Shown: in pieces, positions 46,907-58,441 of the stretch
Layout of the letters: each line of letters begins with the position of its first letter
Numbering within the stretch: position 1 is the stretch's first letter
Assembly (NCBI RefSeq): GCF_963422355.1
Contig: NC_085106.1
Location: 4,978,005 to 5,042,004, forward strand
DNA from: Corticium candelabrum
Lineage: Eukaryota > Porifera > Homoscleromorpha > Homosclerophorida > Plakinidae
Length of the DNA stretch: 64,000 nt
Reading direction: 5' to 3'
Translations under genes and position numbers: made by a program
The notes under the pieces: model-generated
Seen by the model: only the letters and a program-made list of their open reading frames with translations
Database searches by the model: none
Told to the model about the DNA's origin: nothing

Positions 46907-47699
46907 ACTGGGATAGTTTCTTTCTAACTGCTGTATGTCATGCATCATTACCATTATGTACTTGACGTGTTAAATTAATCCAAAAATCTCCATTGCTGAG
47001 AACAGGTACTGTACAGTGTACATACATGCAGCCTCATGAGAGAACAATAACTTTACAGTTTGCAGCATTCCTTCGTTCACATGCCAAGTGTAGTAGTTGG
47101 TTTCTATCTCTATCCACTGCATCAATCTTGGCATGTATATTCAGTAACTAGAACACAATTGAATTCAATCACAACAGTCTTTCTCTCCAGCAGCTGCTGT
47201 GTGTGTTTTCAATGCATCTAGACATCTGCTCGATAATCTATCATCAGTATGCACTAACAGCTGAGCTAGTCTATGCACTAACAGCTGAACAGTTTGATTG
47301 TGACCAATTTTTAGTTGCTATATATGTGTGAAGTGCAGTTAGAACCAATCTGCTACACACTCTTATTAATTTGTTACAGTAGACATCACACAGCGAGAAA
47401 GTCACGCCAATGAAAGCTGTGTGAAGAGGAGTTTATCCAGCAGATTTACCTTCATATTGTTGACACAAGTACATCGGCTTTGGCAGTTGACATGCCAATC
47501 TCGACGTCATGGCGATAACCAGCGACGATCGACATGAAGCGGCGTTTCTCCATACGCGTCTGATTGACTGGCGTTCGCGGCAAAAACTAATAAATATCTG
47601 CCCGGCAGCCCTGTATAGCTAGAGCTGTACTTCCGCACCACCTCTTTACACGCACGTCACGTGACGAGGCGACTTGCCGGGAATTTGATTGTATTACCA

Positions 47700-48063
47700 A
47701 TGGCTGTAAATCTCTGCTCGTCTCAGGAAGTATGAGATATTTGAACTACGACATAGCCACTGTTACATGGCAACTAGTTCTTTTGTAGGCATTTGCAGAT
47801 GCAGCTGTGCAGCAATTTGAGAGTGTCTCTCGTACTTCTTCTCCATCGTGGGCTCGCATCCGACAGAGACACATAGCGTCGAATGTCTTTGTTGTAGAAT
47901 CAGTGTGGGCGCAGCGAGATTTGGTGAAGAAAGAGAAGAGGCGTTATAAACGGACCAATCTACTTTCGTTTCCTTCTTCAGCTGAGGAGAGAAGACGATC
48001 TGGAGAAGCTAACATATCGACGATAGACAATCTGTCGTTTCAAGTGACCGAACTGTGCAATGT
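47700..48063 (+). CDS. First two exons of an unidentified gene (partial)
   Basis: Exon 1 (47700-47729) is MAVNLCSSQE in a good start context (accaATGG). It is followed by a 59-nt gtatga...tag intron, and exon 2 begins at 47789 (AFADAAVQQFESVSRTSSPS). That frame stays open for about 90 codons, including WAQRDLVKKEKRRYKRTN and STIDNLSFQVTELCN, and ends at a strong donor GT-gtaagg at 48061-48063. I do not recognise the protein. It is hydrophilic and basic in the middle, with no transmembrane segment. Downstream exons would lie beyond LINE and MITE insertions and may include those at 58.4-59.5 kb. This is a splice-based prediction only. Confidence 0.45.
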
Positions 48064-48149
48064 GTAAGGACACGCACTTGCGCACCCACACCAACAGGCA
48101 CGCATGCACGCACTCACGCATGCACACGCACCTTGAAAAACTTGTAAAA

Positions 48150-49965
48150 ACCTTAAATCCGCCCATGATAAAGTGATGATAGTGGTGTTCTTGAGCCTAT
48201 AGAATCCTGGACAAATGACTATGGCTAGAGCTGAGGTTTCACCTAGAGCTCTCAGTTGCTATCTCACTGATCGATTTCAGGTTGTTAGGAAAGGCCAATG
48301 ATTTTCTGATAAATCTCCTTGCCTTAGTGGTGTTCCTCAAGGTTCAAAGCTACGTCCTCTTTTGTTTATTCTTTATACAAGGGATTTGCCAATGCAAGTG
48401 TCTTTGAGTAAGATTCTTTGAGTAAGAATAAACGGATGACACATGTCTATTTATGTCTGGAGTCTATCTCAAAATGTTGCCAATCGTCTTCAATGTGATC
48501 TGCAAAATCTGAAATCCTGGTTTGATGTGGATGTACTCAAATTAAATGGAAACAAATCAGAATTCATTCTCTTCAAGCCATCCAGAGTCTCTCACTGTGA
48601 TTCGTCTTTTTGTCTTCTTTTTGTGGGTTGTTCAGAACTGTATCCACTTAAATCGGCACGGTACCTTGGATTAGTGTTTGACGAAGACCTAAGGTGGAAA
48701 GTTCATGTTGATGCAGCTAGTTGTCAAAAATGTTCCCAAAAGATAGGTGCGTTGCGTAAGTACAGTCGTTGTCTTACCATGGAGGCTAAACAATCTTCTG
48801 GACAGCTGTCATTCAACCACATCTGGATTATGGCTCTGTCATTTGGTCAAACGGATTTCATGGAATATCGAATCGGTTGGATTACCTAGAAAAGACAGCT
48901 TTTCGATTGATCATGGGTTTTGCCTTTGATCAGAGCACTGGTTGCCTAGACTTCCTTGCAAAGAATACCGTATTTGCCCGTAATAACGCCCATACCGAAA
49001 TAACGCCCATGTGCGACAGGTCAGAACTTTCAGCCCGAAAAAAACGCCCATGCCCAAGTATAAGCCCAGGATACGCATGTCCAGACAGAACAAAATGGGT
49101 CCGCAGAACATTTGTCTCCGTTTCTGTGCGTTTGATGCGTTTGATGAGCTGTTGTCAATGTTGAGTGAAAGTGCTTGCCGCTATAGACTCGACCACGTGT
49201 GTCTAGTGTTTAGTTTCTGCGTGGATGTTGATGCTGAATGGATACCAGTACCTTAGATCTTGCAAATGGATAATTGGAAGCATTTGTAGTATTTCTGTCT
49301 TCAAGTATTTAGATGATGACTGGCCAGGTCGACGACAGCATCTAGTGACCTTGTGACCATGTATACGACTAGGACCAAAATAACGCCCATGCCCTAGTAT
49401 ACGCCCAGAAAAAAGTGTTTCTTTTCTATACGCCCAAGGCGTTATTATGGGTGAATACGGTAGTCAAATTCGTCGTTGGAATACTCGTCATTCAATACAG
49501 CTGGCCCAATCTATCTTCCAGCGTCTTCTTCCATCACAGTATGGTTGTGGTACCGGTTAACCTTATGCTTTGCATTAACCTTATATTTTGCAAGGAGAAG
49601 TGCACCCATGTCACTAGACTGGCTGATTCTCGGGGTCTCTGTGTCTCGCCCTAGAACCAACGCTCTCAAACAGATTTCCTTTTATCATGGCCAAGTTCTT
49701 TGGAACAGCCTCCCAGCCTATGTTAGACAATCCTTATCTTCTTCTATGGAAGGCTATAACAGTTTTAAGAAGAACTTGAGGAACTATTTTGACAGCTCCT
49801 CATTTCCTAATTAGTCTTAATTGCATAACTGTTAGTGTTAGTTGTAAATATTTGTATATAGCTTTTGTTGCTCATGTATAGTCTTCGCAGGGTACCTGGA
49901 AGATCGGTGTTGCCGAAGGTTTTCCCTGGGTAAATAAAACAGCATTCATTCATTCATTCAGTGTT
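48150..49965 (+). mobile_element. LINE (CR1/Jockey-like) 3' part, split by a MITE
   Basis: The frame reads SCYLTDRFQVV, CLSGVPQGSKLRPLLFILYT, DDTCLFMSG (catalytic box), YLGLVFDEDLRWKVHVD and GFAFDQSTGCLDFLAKN up to 48965. It resumes after the inserted element as SQIRRWNTRHS. The 3' end closes with four ATTC repeats (ATTCATTCATTCATTC), a typical CR1-type tail. Stops and frameshifts are common, so it is dead. Confidence 0.8.
48966..49462. mobile_element. TA-flanked MITE nested in the LINE
   Basis: Ends CCGTATTTGCCCGTAATAAC and, in reverse complement, CCGTATTCACCCATAATAAC match over at least 17 of 20 bp and are flanked by TA on both sides. The 493-bp body carries repeated AACGCCCATGCCC words. 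Removing it with one TA restores the LINE reading frame exactly. Confidence 0.85.
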
Positions 49966-50681
49966 TCATTTACTACAGAATCGGCTGTGTCTGGTGAGAT
50001 CGCCCTTCCGACGAAAAAGTCTACCACATGTACAAGGCAAAGATGGTCACTGCCTCCATTGTTGGCTGCGCAATCATTGGTGCTCTCACGTTGACTTCTA
50101 ATTCCTTTATTGCAGAATGTGTGCCACTGAGATCTATCATGTGCTAGACTATACCAATTATTCCCAATTTCTTTGGCTTGTGCAGATCAGATGTTATTCC
50201 ATCCCGCTACCTCATCTTGGTTCCATGGCATGGTCTTTTCTTTTTCAGCTCTCCAAACAACAACATTTTGGTAGTCTTTCCTCTCCCATTCTGCCAAGGT
50301 GTCCAAGCCATTCTAGACAGCACTCCATCACTAGGTCTTCAAGTGGCTTTTCCATACCAAACTCACATTTAAGTTGCTTAGAAGTAATTCTACCTTTCCA
50401 CTGTATGTACTTTGTCACCCATAGTATAGTTCTTATGCACCGATTGTGAAAGGAACTTAGTCACTTCATACATGAGCAGGGCTTAAATTATCATTCGGGC
50501 AATCGGACATCATTCGAACAAACTGGTCTTACTGTTGAACACATGGCAATTTGTCCGTATAATTGTGAGGACTTGCAACACATTTGGCAGCAGGGGTTCA
50601 AGTGACTACAGTTGTTAGTGTGTAGAGATAGCCCACACATGCACTATGGGAAGATATTTCACCCTTAAAACGTTTAGCCTA
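49966..50681. other. Intergenic, nothing recognised
   Basis: No frame is supported. GCAGGGCTTAAATTATCATT at about 50478 faintly resembles the end of the hAT-like element at 16437. Confidence 0.3.
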
Positions 50682-52433
50682 GTTTAGGTCTGAGTTTAGG
50701 TGTGTGACCTTTTTGGCCATTTCAATTTGTAATTTTAAATCTCAACTTTTATTTTCAATTTTTGTCAAAGGTTTTCAATTATTTTGCCAAAAAATTTAAT
50801 TTGGTCAGCAGATTTTTATGTTTCATTTTTTATATTTTCATTTTTGTTTTTGATTTTCATATTTTATTTCTTATTTTCTATTTTCAATTTTCTATTTTTG
50901 ATTCCATTTGGTTGGCCATTGCTGAGTTGAATGTCAAAACAGTTGAACGAAGCAAGAACGAAAAGAAACAGCCTTGTGCAAAGTATGCAGCAGGGAGGAA
51001 CATGTGCCTTCAACGCAGTATGGAGTCGTTTTTCATTCCAACAAGTGCTACTGATTAGAATGGGCAGAGTAGTTCTTCTACGGCTTCTGCTCTAGGACGA
51101 TCCTAGAGTCTATTGTGATTTCCTCTATAACGAGAAGGAAATCTCAAGAAAATAATATATATGATGATCAATCTCAGGTGTGAGCAGCCATTGCTGATGA
51201 GCACAGTGTACTATATGGTAGTCTAGAAATCTGTTACCATGCATCTGTACTAGCTTGTAGTTAACTCTACTATTACAGCTAGTAAGGAAATTCGTTCAGA
51301 TTCAATGCTGCCAACCATAAGCAACTAGAAACAAAGATGCAATTTACATGCACGCATGCCTCAATCAATTCGCTTGATCATCTCGAGCTCTGCATGGATT
51401 TGACTCAATTGAATCTTGAGCTTCTGTTCTTGTGAATGGCTCTGTTGTCACCTCAGACCTGCTTAAGCCAGATGACATCGTGTGCTGGGGCACGGTTCGT
51501 GACCAAATACTTGGATGAACTGATGGAGCTGGGCAAGCAAGTCTTGTGTTCAACAGTGTAGGGCAGAAACTTGATGCACAGCAACAGCGACGGCATGGAT
51601 GGGAGTCTTCTGAGTCTGAGCTACCGGAGGTATTTGGCCAGCACACGACGTCATTCGGCTTACACAGGTCTGAAGTGACGAGAGAGCCATCCGCAAGGAC
51701 AGAAGCTCAAGATTCAAGTCCATGCAGAGGTGATCGAGCAAATTGATTAGTGCACACGTGCGTGTAAACCGCATCTTTGTTTCTAGTTGCTGTGTACTGC
51801 ATTTAAGAGTACTGCATGTGGTTGACAGCATTGAGTTTGAACGAGTTTCAGTGGTTACTAGCTTTAATTGTAGAGTTAACTACGAGGTAGTACTATTGTT
51901 AGATGGTAATAGATTCATATACTACCATATACCTCATTGTGCTCATCAGCAATGACTGCTCGCACCTGAGATTGATCATCATATATATTATTTTGTTGAG
52001 ATTTTCTTCTTGTTATAGTGGAAATTTCAAGAGACTTGTAGGATTGTTCTAGAGCGGAAGCTGTCGAAGAACATGTTTCACCGAGACTTTCTACTGTGTA
52101 CTTTGCTCAAGGCTGTTTCATTTTCGTTCTTGCTGCATTCATTTTTCGTTCTTGGTGCAGTCATTTTTTGTTCTTGTTGCGTTCAGTTGTTTTGACATTC
52201 AACTCAGCGATGGCCGACCAAATAGAATCAAACATAAAACTTGAAAATAGAAAAATAAAAATAGAAAATGAAAATTCAAAAACAAAAAATGAAAATACGA
52301 AAATGAAACATAGAAATTTGCTGACCAAATTGAATTTTTCAACAATATAAATGAAAACCTTTGGCAAAAAAATTGAAAAATGAAAAATGAAAATTGAGAT
52401 TTAAAAATGGCCGGAAGGGTCATGGACCCAGTT
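50682..52433. mobile_element. Giant foldback element (about 1.75 kb inverted repeat)
   Basis: The left half and right half are reverse complements over most of their length. Paired landmarks are GGTGTGTGACC/GGGTCATGGACCC ends, TTTTAAATCTCAA (50736 and 52391), ATTTGGTTGGCCATTGCTGA (50908) with TCAGCGATGGCCGACCAAAT (52204), ATATATGATGATCAATCTCA (51157) with TGAGATTGATCATCATATAT (51968), and GTGTGCTGG (51480) with CCAGCACAC (51637). The centre is near 51557. A candidate 8-bp target duplication TTAGCCTA flanks it (50674-50681, 52434-52441). The outer 250 bp of each arm are AT-rich with TATTTTCAATTTT-type subrepeats. No transposase is present. Confidence 0.85.
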
Positions 52434-52849
52434 AGCCTATAACTCTTAACACTACTCTGAGTAGCAGACTTAGGATAGTAGATGTTCTCGATGTTGGTAT
52501 TTACTTAATCATGAAGACAGTCACTCATCTGAGGCTGAATCACCTCAGAAGCAAAATTAGGAAGAGTGGGGGAGTGTTTAGAAGTCCCAGAATTAGATGA
52601 AGCTGTAGTGTAGTGTTAGTTAGGTTAGGAATTGGATTTGAAATAGGTATCACATTTAATTTAATTAAGATTTTATTCAATTAGTGTGAAATAAGATTTC
52701 ATTAAATTACTAAGATTTCATTCAATTAGAGTGTGAAATTTCAGTTGGAAAAGCATGCACTACAGTCACCTTATTAATGTCCGGACAACTGCCATTGATG
52801 TCTGGACAACATCCAAGTCTGACAAATCTCCGAACACTTGGAAAATACT

Positions 52850-55300
52850 AATTTATGGCCTGCATGAGGCTTTGATAGTCCACGTCTCTGCTCCATAAAG
52901 CAACTGACAAGACCACAGAGTGGTAGACGACCCTTTTGTTGACACTGATAAGTTAGAGTTCTGAGAGATTGGTTTCCTCAAACACCCAAAGCTCTAGAAC
53001 CTTTAGCAATTCAACTTGCTACATTCAATGTTACTTCTCCATTATTCGCTATGATACTTTCAAGGTAGGGAAAACTGTTTACCATTTCTATAGAGCCACG
53101 TCCAATCTGTAATGGTGCATTGTCGCCTTCAACTACATTTTTTCCACAACCATACCTTTGGTCTTTTCAACACCTACTGTCATTCTCCAATCTTTCACTG
53201 TGTCTACCAACTCAATAGCTGAATTCTCAAAGATTTCTCAAGAAGTTGTGAAAGTAGCTGTGTCATGCACTACTTGTGATTCTGTTATCTTCAATACAGT
53301 TAGGTGTTTCTTTGTCGTTCGATCTTCTACTAACTTCCCACCATGTTTAAATCTCACATTCACTCCAGCAGACGGGCATCACTGCCTCCAGTTGTCGATT
53401 ACAGTACTGTAGTAGATGTTAAAGAGTGTTGGAGTCTGAGCGCACCCCTGTCTGAGGCCATTCTTTTCTTCAAAACAATCTGTGTATGACGACCCAACTC
53501 TGATTACTGCGGTCATATCATCATGTAATGATCTGATGATTTGAAGCATGGTAGGAAGCACACCAATCTTTGTTAAAACTCTCCAGAGGGCATTGCTAGG
53601 GATTGAGTCGTATGCCTTCTTTAAATCAACAAGCAGAAGAAAACAGCTTATCATCATGCTCAGAAGTTTTCTCCACCAACTGTCTTGCTACAAATATCAT
53701 GTCAACACATCCACGTACCCACACTGAGATTCTGGTAAGATGGTTTCAGCAATGATTTGTAGTCTTTCTTGGATAATTCTTGCAAAGATCTTACCGACAA
53801 CATCAAGTAGACTGACACCACGCCCATTGTCCCATGACTGAAGGTTTCTTTTTTTGGGAACTGCAACAACCTCAGCATCCTTCCAGTCCTGCACAGTGTA
53901 TCTTCCTTCCATACCAGTTACATTAGCTCCAGTATTCTGTCCCACAGTTTAGGATCTCCATAAGCTATTAATTAATTCAGGGTTGATTCCAGTCTTCCCA
54001 CCTGCCTTTCCTTTCTTGAGCTTACTAATTGCTGACTCTAGTTCCTCTACTGTGGGTGGATTATCCAGGTCTGACCTAATCTGCCGTGTTGTCATATGTT
54101 TAGAAATTCACTGGGAATGTTAAGGATCTTAGTGAAATACTGGTACCAGCATGATCTAACTTCCTCTGGGCTTTTTGTGGGATTACCATTCTGTTTAATA
54201 CTGTTGATGATCTGCTTGGTCTCCGTCCAACATGTTTGTTATGAAGTTTTCTCATACTCTTGCACCTTGTTCGTCCATCTTTCACTGCCAACTCTGCTTC
54301 TTGAGCAGTCTTTCTTATCCATTCTTCCTTTGCCTTTTCAACTGCATTTTGACTACTCTCTGATGACTACGAAACTCATTCTGACATTGTATGGTATTAC
54401 ATTCGATCATCTGATTGTGCACCTTGTTTTGGCTTTTATCAGTGGATGGAGAGATTTACTACTTTCCAAAAACCAGTCCGGTTGAGTTTTTTGCTTGACC
54501 AACGGTCTGATCGGCTGGCTTTAGAATGCAACTTTCCCACTTATGCTCTGCTTTACTTTCATCCTTACATGGTATCTCCAATAAGTTTTCTGCTAGATTC
54601 TTTTGTATTCATCCCTGACAGCCAAGTTGTACAACCGGTGAGTCACAAAGGGTTTAACAAGGTTCCTTTTAGTTTTCTGTGAGATGGCTCTAAGTCGTAA
54701 CTTAGCTCTAACCATTTGATGGTCAGTCCAACAATTAGCTTGTGCCATCACTTTTACATCAGTACAGAACATACATTGTTTCGCTTTCATGATGACAAAG
54801 TCAATCATATGTTGTTTCTTCGTAGCAGGGTGCATCCATGTTCCTAAATATAGTTCTTCTATCTGGAACCATGTGTTCATAATTGGCAACTATTGGAAGC
54901 ACGAACCTCTAGGAATTCCTCTCCAGCAACGTTTCTTTCATCTAAACCTTGAACTCCCAAAGTTTCCTGCCAAAAAAAGATCATTCCTGGGTTTCGTCGA
55001 CCAACACATGCATTGAAGTCACCCAAAATGATAAGAACACCCAACGATGGTATTTTTTTCACCATATCCTGAAGATCTACAAATCGCTGCTTCACCTGGC
55101 TGTGGGAGCATGCACTGAAATTACAGTAACAAAAATGTCAGACCTCTCTCTGTGGAACCACCTGGTATCTTTTGCCCCTCGTTGACTACTTTCAATCTGG
55201 CTGTAACTATCCATGAACTTACTGCTTTCCATACCTCCCCTGCTGCTTTCCATGCAACGGTAGCCTTTTCGGTACCACGTTAACTTTTTCATGAAAAAAA
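52850..55300 (-). pseudogene. LINE with APE endonuclease and reverse transcriptase, broken
   Basis: From 55300 downward: endonuclease pieces (FVTVISVHAPTAR, VLIILGDFNACVG, HMIDFVIMKAKQ, TDHQMVRAKLRL), a linker, and RT pieces (WKDAEVVAVPKKRN, SWDNGRGVSLLDVVGKIFAR, LLVDLKKAYDSIPSNALWRV, NGLRQGCAQTPTLFNIYYST). Near 52880 comes LLYGAETWTIKAS, the usual C-terminal RT landmark. Order matches an RTE/L2-type LINE with APE-type endonuclease. It is riddled with stops and shifts; the catalytic YADD segment falls in the most damaged part (53280-53380). Confidence 0.8.
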
Positions 55301-55539
55301 TCCAAGTTATGATCCACTGCTTGGAAATTTGATAAGACTTACTGAAGTCTTTTGGTCATCTTGTGCACTTTCTACTCACGTTCCATGTTGTCACCAACGG
55401 AGTCTTATTTGCACAGCTTTGTTGTTGCTTGTTTTTGCAAGATCAGAATTAAGTTCACTGTCTCAACGATCTGGATTACTCCACACGATACACAGTAGCG
55501 GTTGATCACTTTAGCTGCGGGTCCAATGAGAAACCTACA

Positions 55540-55583
55540 TTACCAGGGTTCACCACTTTGGAGGTAGTTGATCATGGAACCCT

Positions 55584-55665
<82 letters not shown>

Positions 55666-55830
55666 ACATGCACATGTACATGCACCTGGACCTGAATTTC
55701 GGCCATTATTGGAAATGATGATGCCTGTTGTGTTGTGGCCTATGGCCACAAAAGGATCTGAACGAATATTGCAAGTGTTGCAGATGTAAAACAATCCTTG
55801 CTGTGCAGATGACTGACCTGCTTGCATTGA
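55540..55830 (-). pseudogene. LINE 3' zinc-finger tail fragment
   Basis: The minus strand reads GQSSAQQGLFYICNTCNIRS and ends in HNTTGIIISNNGRNSGPG. It resembles the C2HC-type finger that ends many invertebrate LINE ORFs (CNTCNRxxxSRIGLxSH). It is immediately followed by the (TG)n array. Confidence 0.5.
55585..55664. repeat. (CA)n microsatellite at LINE 3' end
   Basis: About 40 CA units, (TG)n in the sense of the minus-strand LINE fragment that it follows. Confidence 0.95.
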
Positions 55831-56389
55831 GAGTCACATTGTTGAAGGGTTTAATTAAATTTAGTGCAAGCATTATTCCATAAAGAGTGCTCTCTGGCTA
55901 TCTGAAACCAGTTTTTTCACCTAAATAAATATCCAGCGCATGGCACAAATCTAAATTGTTGAAATAAAGTTAAGCCTGACATGAAATGGTGTCTAATGTT
56001 TTCTCCACCCCGTGAGCTAACGTGTGCTGTATGTTTAGGGGTGGTACTAAATTAGTGCACATGTGCTTAACATTGGCGCAATAACTCAGTCCTGGCTTTT
56101 GTTCGTTTGCGGCACAAGCCTGTTGTTGTCACAGTTTTTGCATTGGTGTGGCCACCACGGCGAAGGCCAAAGGAATCTCTGACTCCACAGTAAAACTTTG
56201 GGCAAATGGAGAACGCTTTTCAGCTATACATTTGTTTGCCTGTTGCAGACCTCTCCACCGTCTCTCCTCAACTGGTGCCATAAGTGCACAATAATAAGCG
56301 GACAATACATATATACACTTAGTGTCACTAGCTCAGTTTAGGATAGTTAACCAGTATTGTGTTAATTAAGGTACGCTGTTTTTCTCTAT

Positions 56390-56749
56390 TTACTGTTGTG
56401 TCTGCATGTATGCAGTTGGGACAATGTCATATTTGCTCTCATCGTCGGCGCTACCACCTCTGACATATATATTGAGCTTTGTTGTTTTGGTGGTTTCATA
56501 CTTGGGGGCGGATTCTTTCTCTATGAGAATTTTCCCGTTTAGTTCAGAGTCCAGGTCCAAGACCCTTCTGCCTACCAGCACGGAACCAAATGGCAATTTG
56601 GTGCATGTGCTTTGACTCAGGCTCCGCCTCTCGTCCATCAGCCAGACCTTTATAAAGTAGGTCTGAGCATTTCTTAACTTCGGACAAAAGGTAAGCATGT
56701 AAATGATGGATTGAGTTTTTGGCGAAGGTAAGGAGTCAAACTTTTTCAT
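56390..56749 (-). CDS. Unidentified 119-codon ORF
   Basis: An uninterrupted minus-strand frame from an ATG at 56749 (MKKFDSLPSPKTQSIIYML) to 56390. It contains a moderately hydrophobic start, a basic middle (VWLMDERRSL) and a hydrophilic tail. Composition looks coding-like, but I recognise no domain and see no flanking splice signals that would extend it. It could be a chance frame or the remains of a repeat. Confidence 0.25.
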   Translation of the reverse strand: MKKFDSLPSPKTQSIIYMLTFCPKLRNAQTYFIKVWLMDERRSLSQSTCTKLPFGSVLVGRRVLDLDSELNGKILIEKESAPKYETTKTTKLNIYVRGGSADDESKYDIVPTAYMQTQQ

Positions 56750-57056
56750 TTAGCAACCAGCCAAGAAGAGTCTCTTTTGGGATTTGTTCGTCTGTAAATT
56801 CTTGCTAAGTATCCAATCCATCGTATTCTTTGAGATGAAATGATATTTTGTAAGATCTTAGTCATCTAAAACATTGACGTTACTTGAAAATTAGTAATGT
56901 GATTGGCCCAGTGGACCACTGCATTGATTTAGACACACCTGGGATATTCCTGAGGCATCTGCATGTTATGAAAAGTTTCTAAACGTCTTGTTGTGTCTTT
57001 TTTGGCACATCAAGCTTTCGAGCCAAATAATATTCCAAGAACTATAACCTTGTAGA

Positions 57057-58160
57057 TTAGTCTCTTTGTCTCAATGGACAGGTTTCGACCATAAAGATTG
57101 AACATTGTAAAATTCCAAATGCTTTGAAAGCTCTGCTGATTCTTTTTTCTACATCTCTGTTAACTTCTCCTTGACTTTGACAATAGAGCCAAATTGCAAG
57201 CATTTGCATGAAGTCATTGACAACTTGTATGGCTTCACCTTTGATGATAATAGGCATTGACTCTTGTTCATCCTCTGATTTCACTCCAACCATTATCAAC
57301 TTGGGTTTCTGAATGCTCATTTGTCAGTCCCCATTATTCTGTTCAGCTTATCAGCTTAAGAGTATGAGCCGCCTTTTCTATGCCTGTCCTTAATTGTCAT
57401 GATTACTGCAGCAGCAGCATCTGCAAACAAGAGTTCAGTAACAAGCAGTGTCAACACCTAAATCTTGACAACCCTTTTTCTATTTTAGAATGACCAAATT
57501 GAAATATAGATTAAAGAGTGTTGATGCTAGTGTACATCCTTGCCTTAAATTGTTTTGAACAGAATTTATCTAACTGCGCCCTTCACTACCACATATGATT
57601 CCGTTCCATCATGCAATGACTTCACCAATTCATCAACATTAATGGGATGCCATACTTGTTATGCAAGACAAGCCAAACAACATTGCTGGGAATTGAGTCG
57701 TAAGCTTTTCGTATAACATGAAAATCTTGGTATTATGTTCCCTGGCTTTCCACATTCTCTTCTAGACTGAAAGCCACATTGGGAGTCTAGGAGAAGGTCC
57801 TCCACCACACATTGTAGTTGCTTCTGAATAAGTTTAGCAAATGGTTTACCAACTATGTCTAACAAGCTAATTCTTTGCCATCTGTCACAATGTGACAAAT
57901 CACCACTCTTAGGTATTGGGATAAGGACATCATTTTCTATTCCTAAGGTACCTACATTTTGCTCTATTCACGCTGTAGTGAAAGAATTTGGTACATAATC
58001 AAACATGTCATGTAAGAATTTACCATTTCTGGCAGAATAATGTTTTGACAACAGCTGTACTACTACTTATGCTATCAACAGCATCTAAATGTTCATCATT
58101 TGAAGGAAGTTCTGCTAACTCTTCCCTGATCTGAAGTTGTTTTGCATGATTCAATGACAG
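57057..58160 (-). pseudogene. LINE reverse transcriptase fragment
   Basis: Minus-strand blocks: LQIREELAELPSNDEHLDAV (RT start), WQRISLLDIVGKPFAKLIQK, LLLDSQCGFQSRRECG and, after gaps, a C-terminal part (VNRDVEKRISRAFKAFGILQ near 57150). It is the same general LINE class as the copy at 52.9-55.3 kb but a separate, shorter insertion. Confidence 0.7.
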
Positions 58161-58170
58161 ACATATTGAA

Positions 58171-58171
<1 letters not shown>

Positions 58172-58240
<69 letters not shown>

Positions 58241-58301
58241 ACGCACACGCACACGCACACGTGCACGCGCACGCGCACACGCACACACACACACGCACAC
58301 G

Positions 58302-58333
<32 letters not shown>

Positions 58334-58340
58334 CACACAC
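58172..58340. repeat. Compound (CA)n/(CG)n microsatellite
   Basis: About 60 bp of pure CA, followed by CACG-containing repeats; bounded on the left by LINE sequence. Confidence 0.95.
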
Positions 58341-58441
58341 TCATGCACACATGCATACACATACGTCATTGCCCATTGCCTCAGTCTTTGCTGCCCTACT
58401 GTTTCTGTTCTGCACTGGTGACTTAATTACTTTACTTGTAG

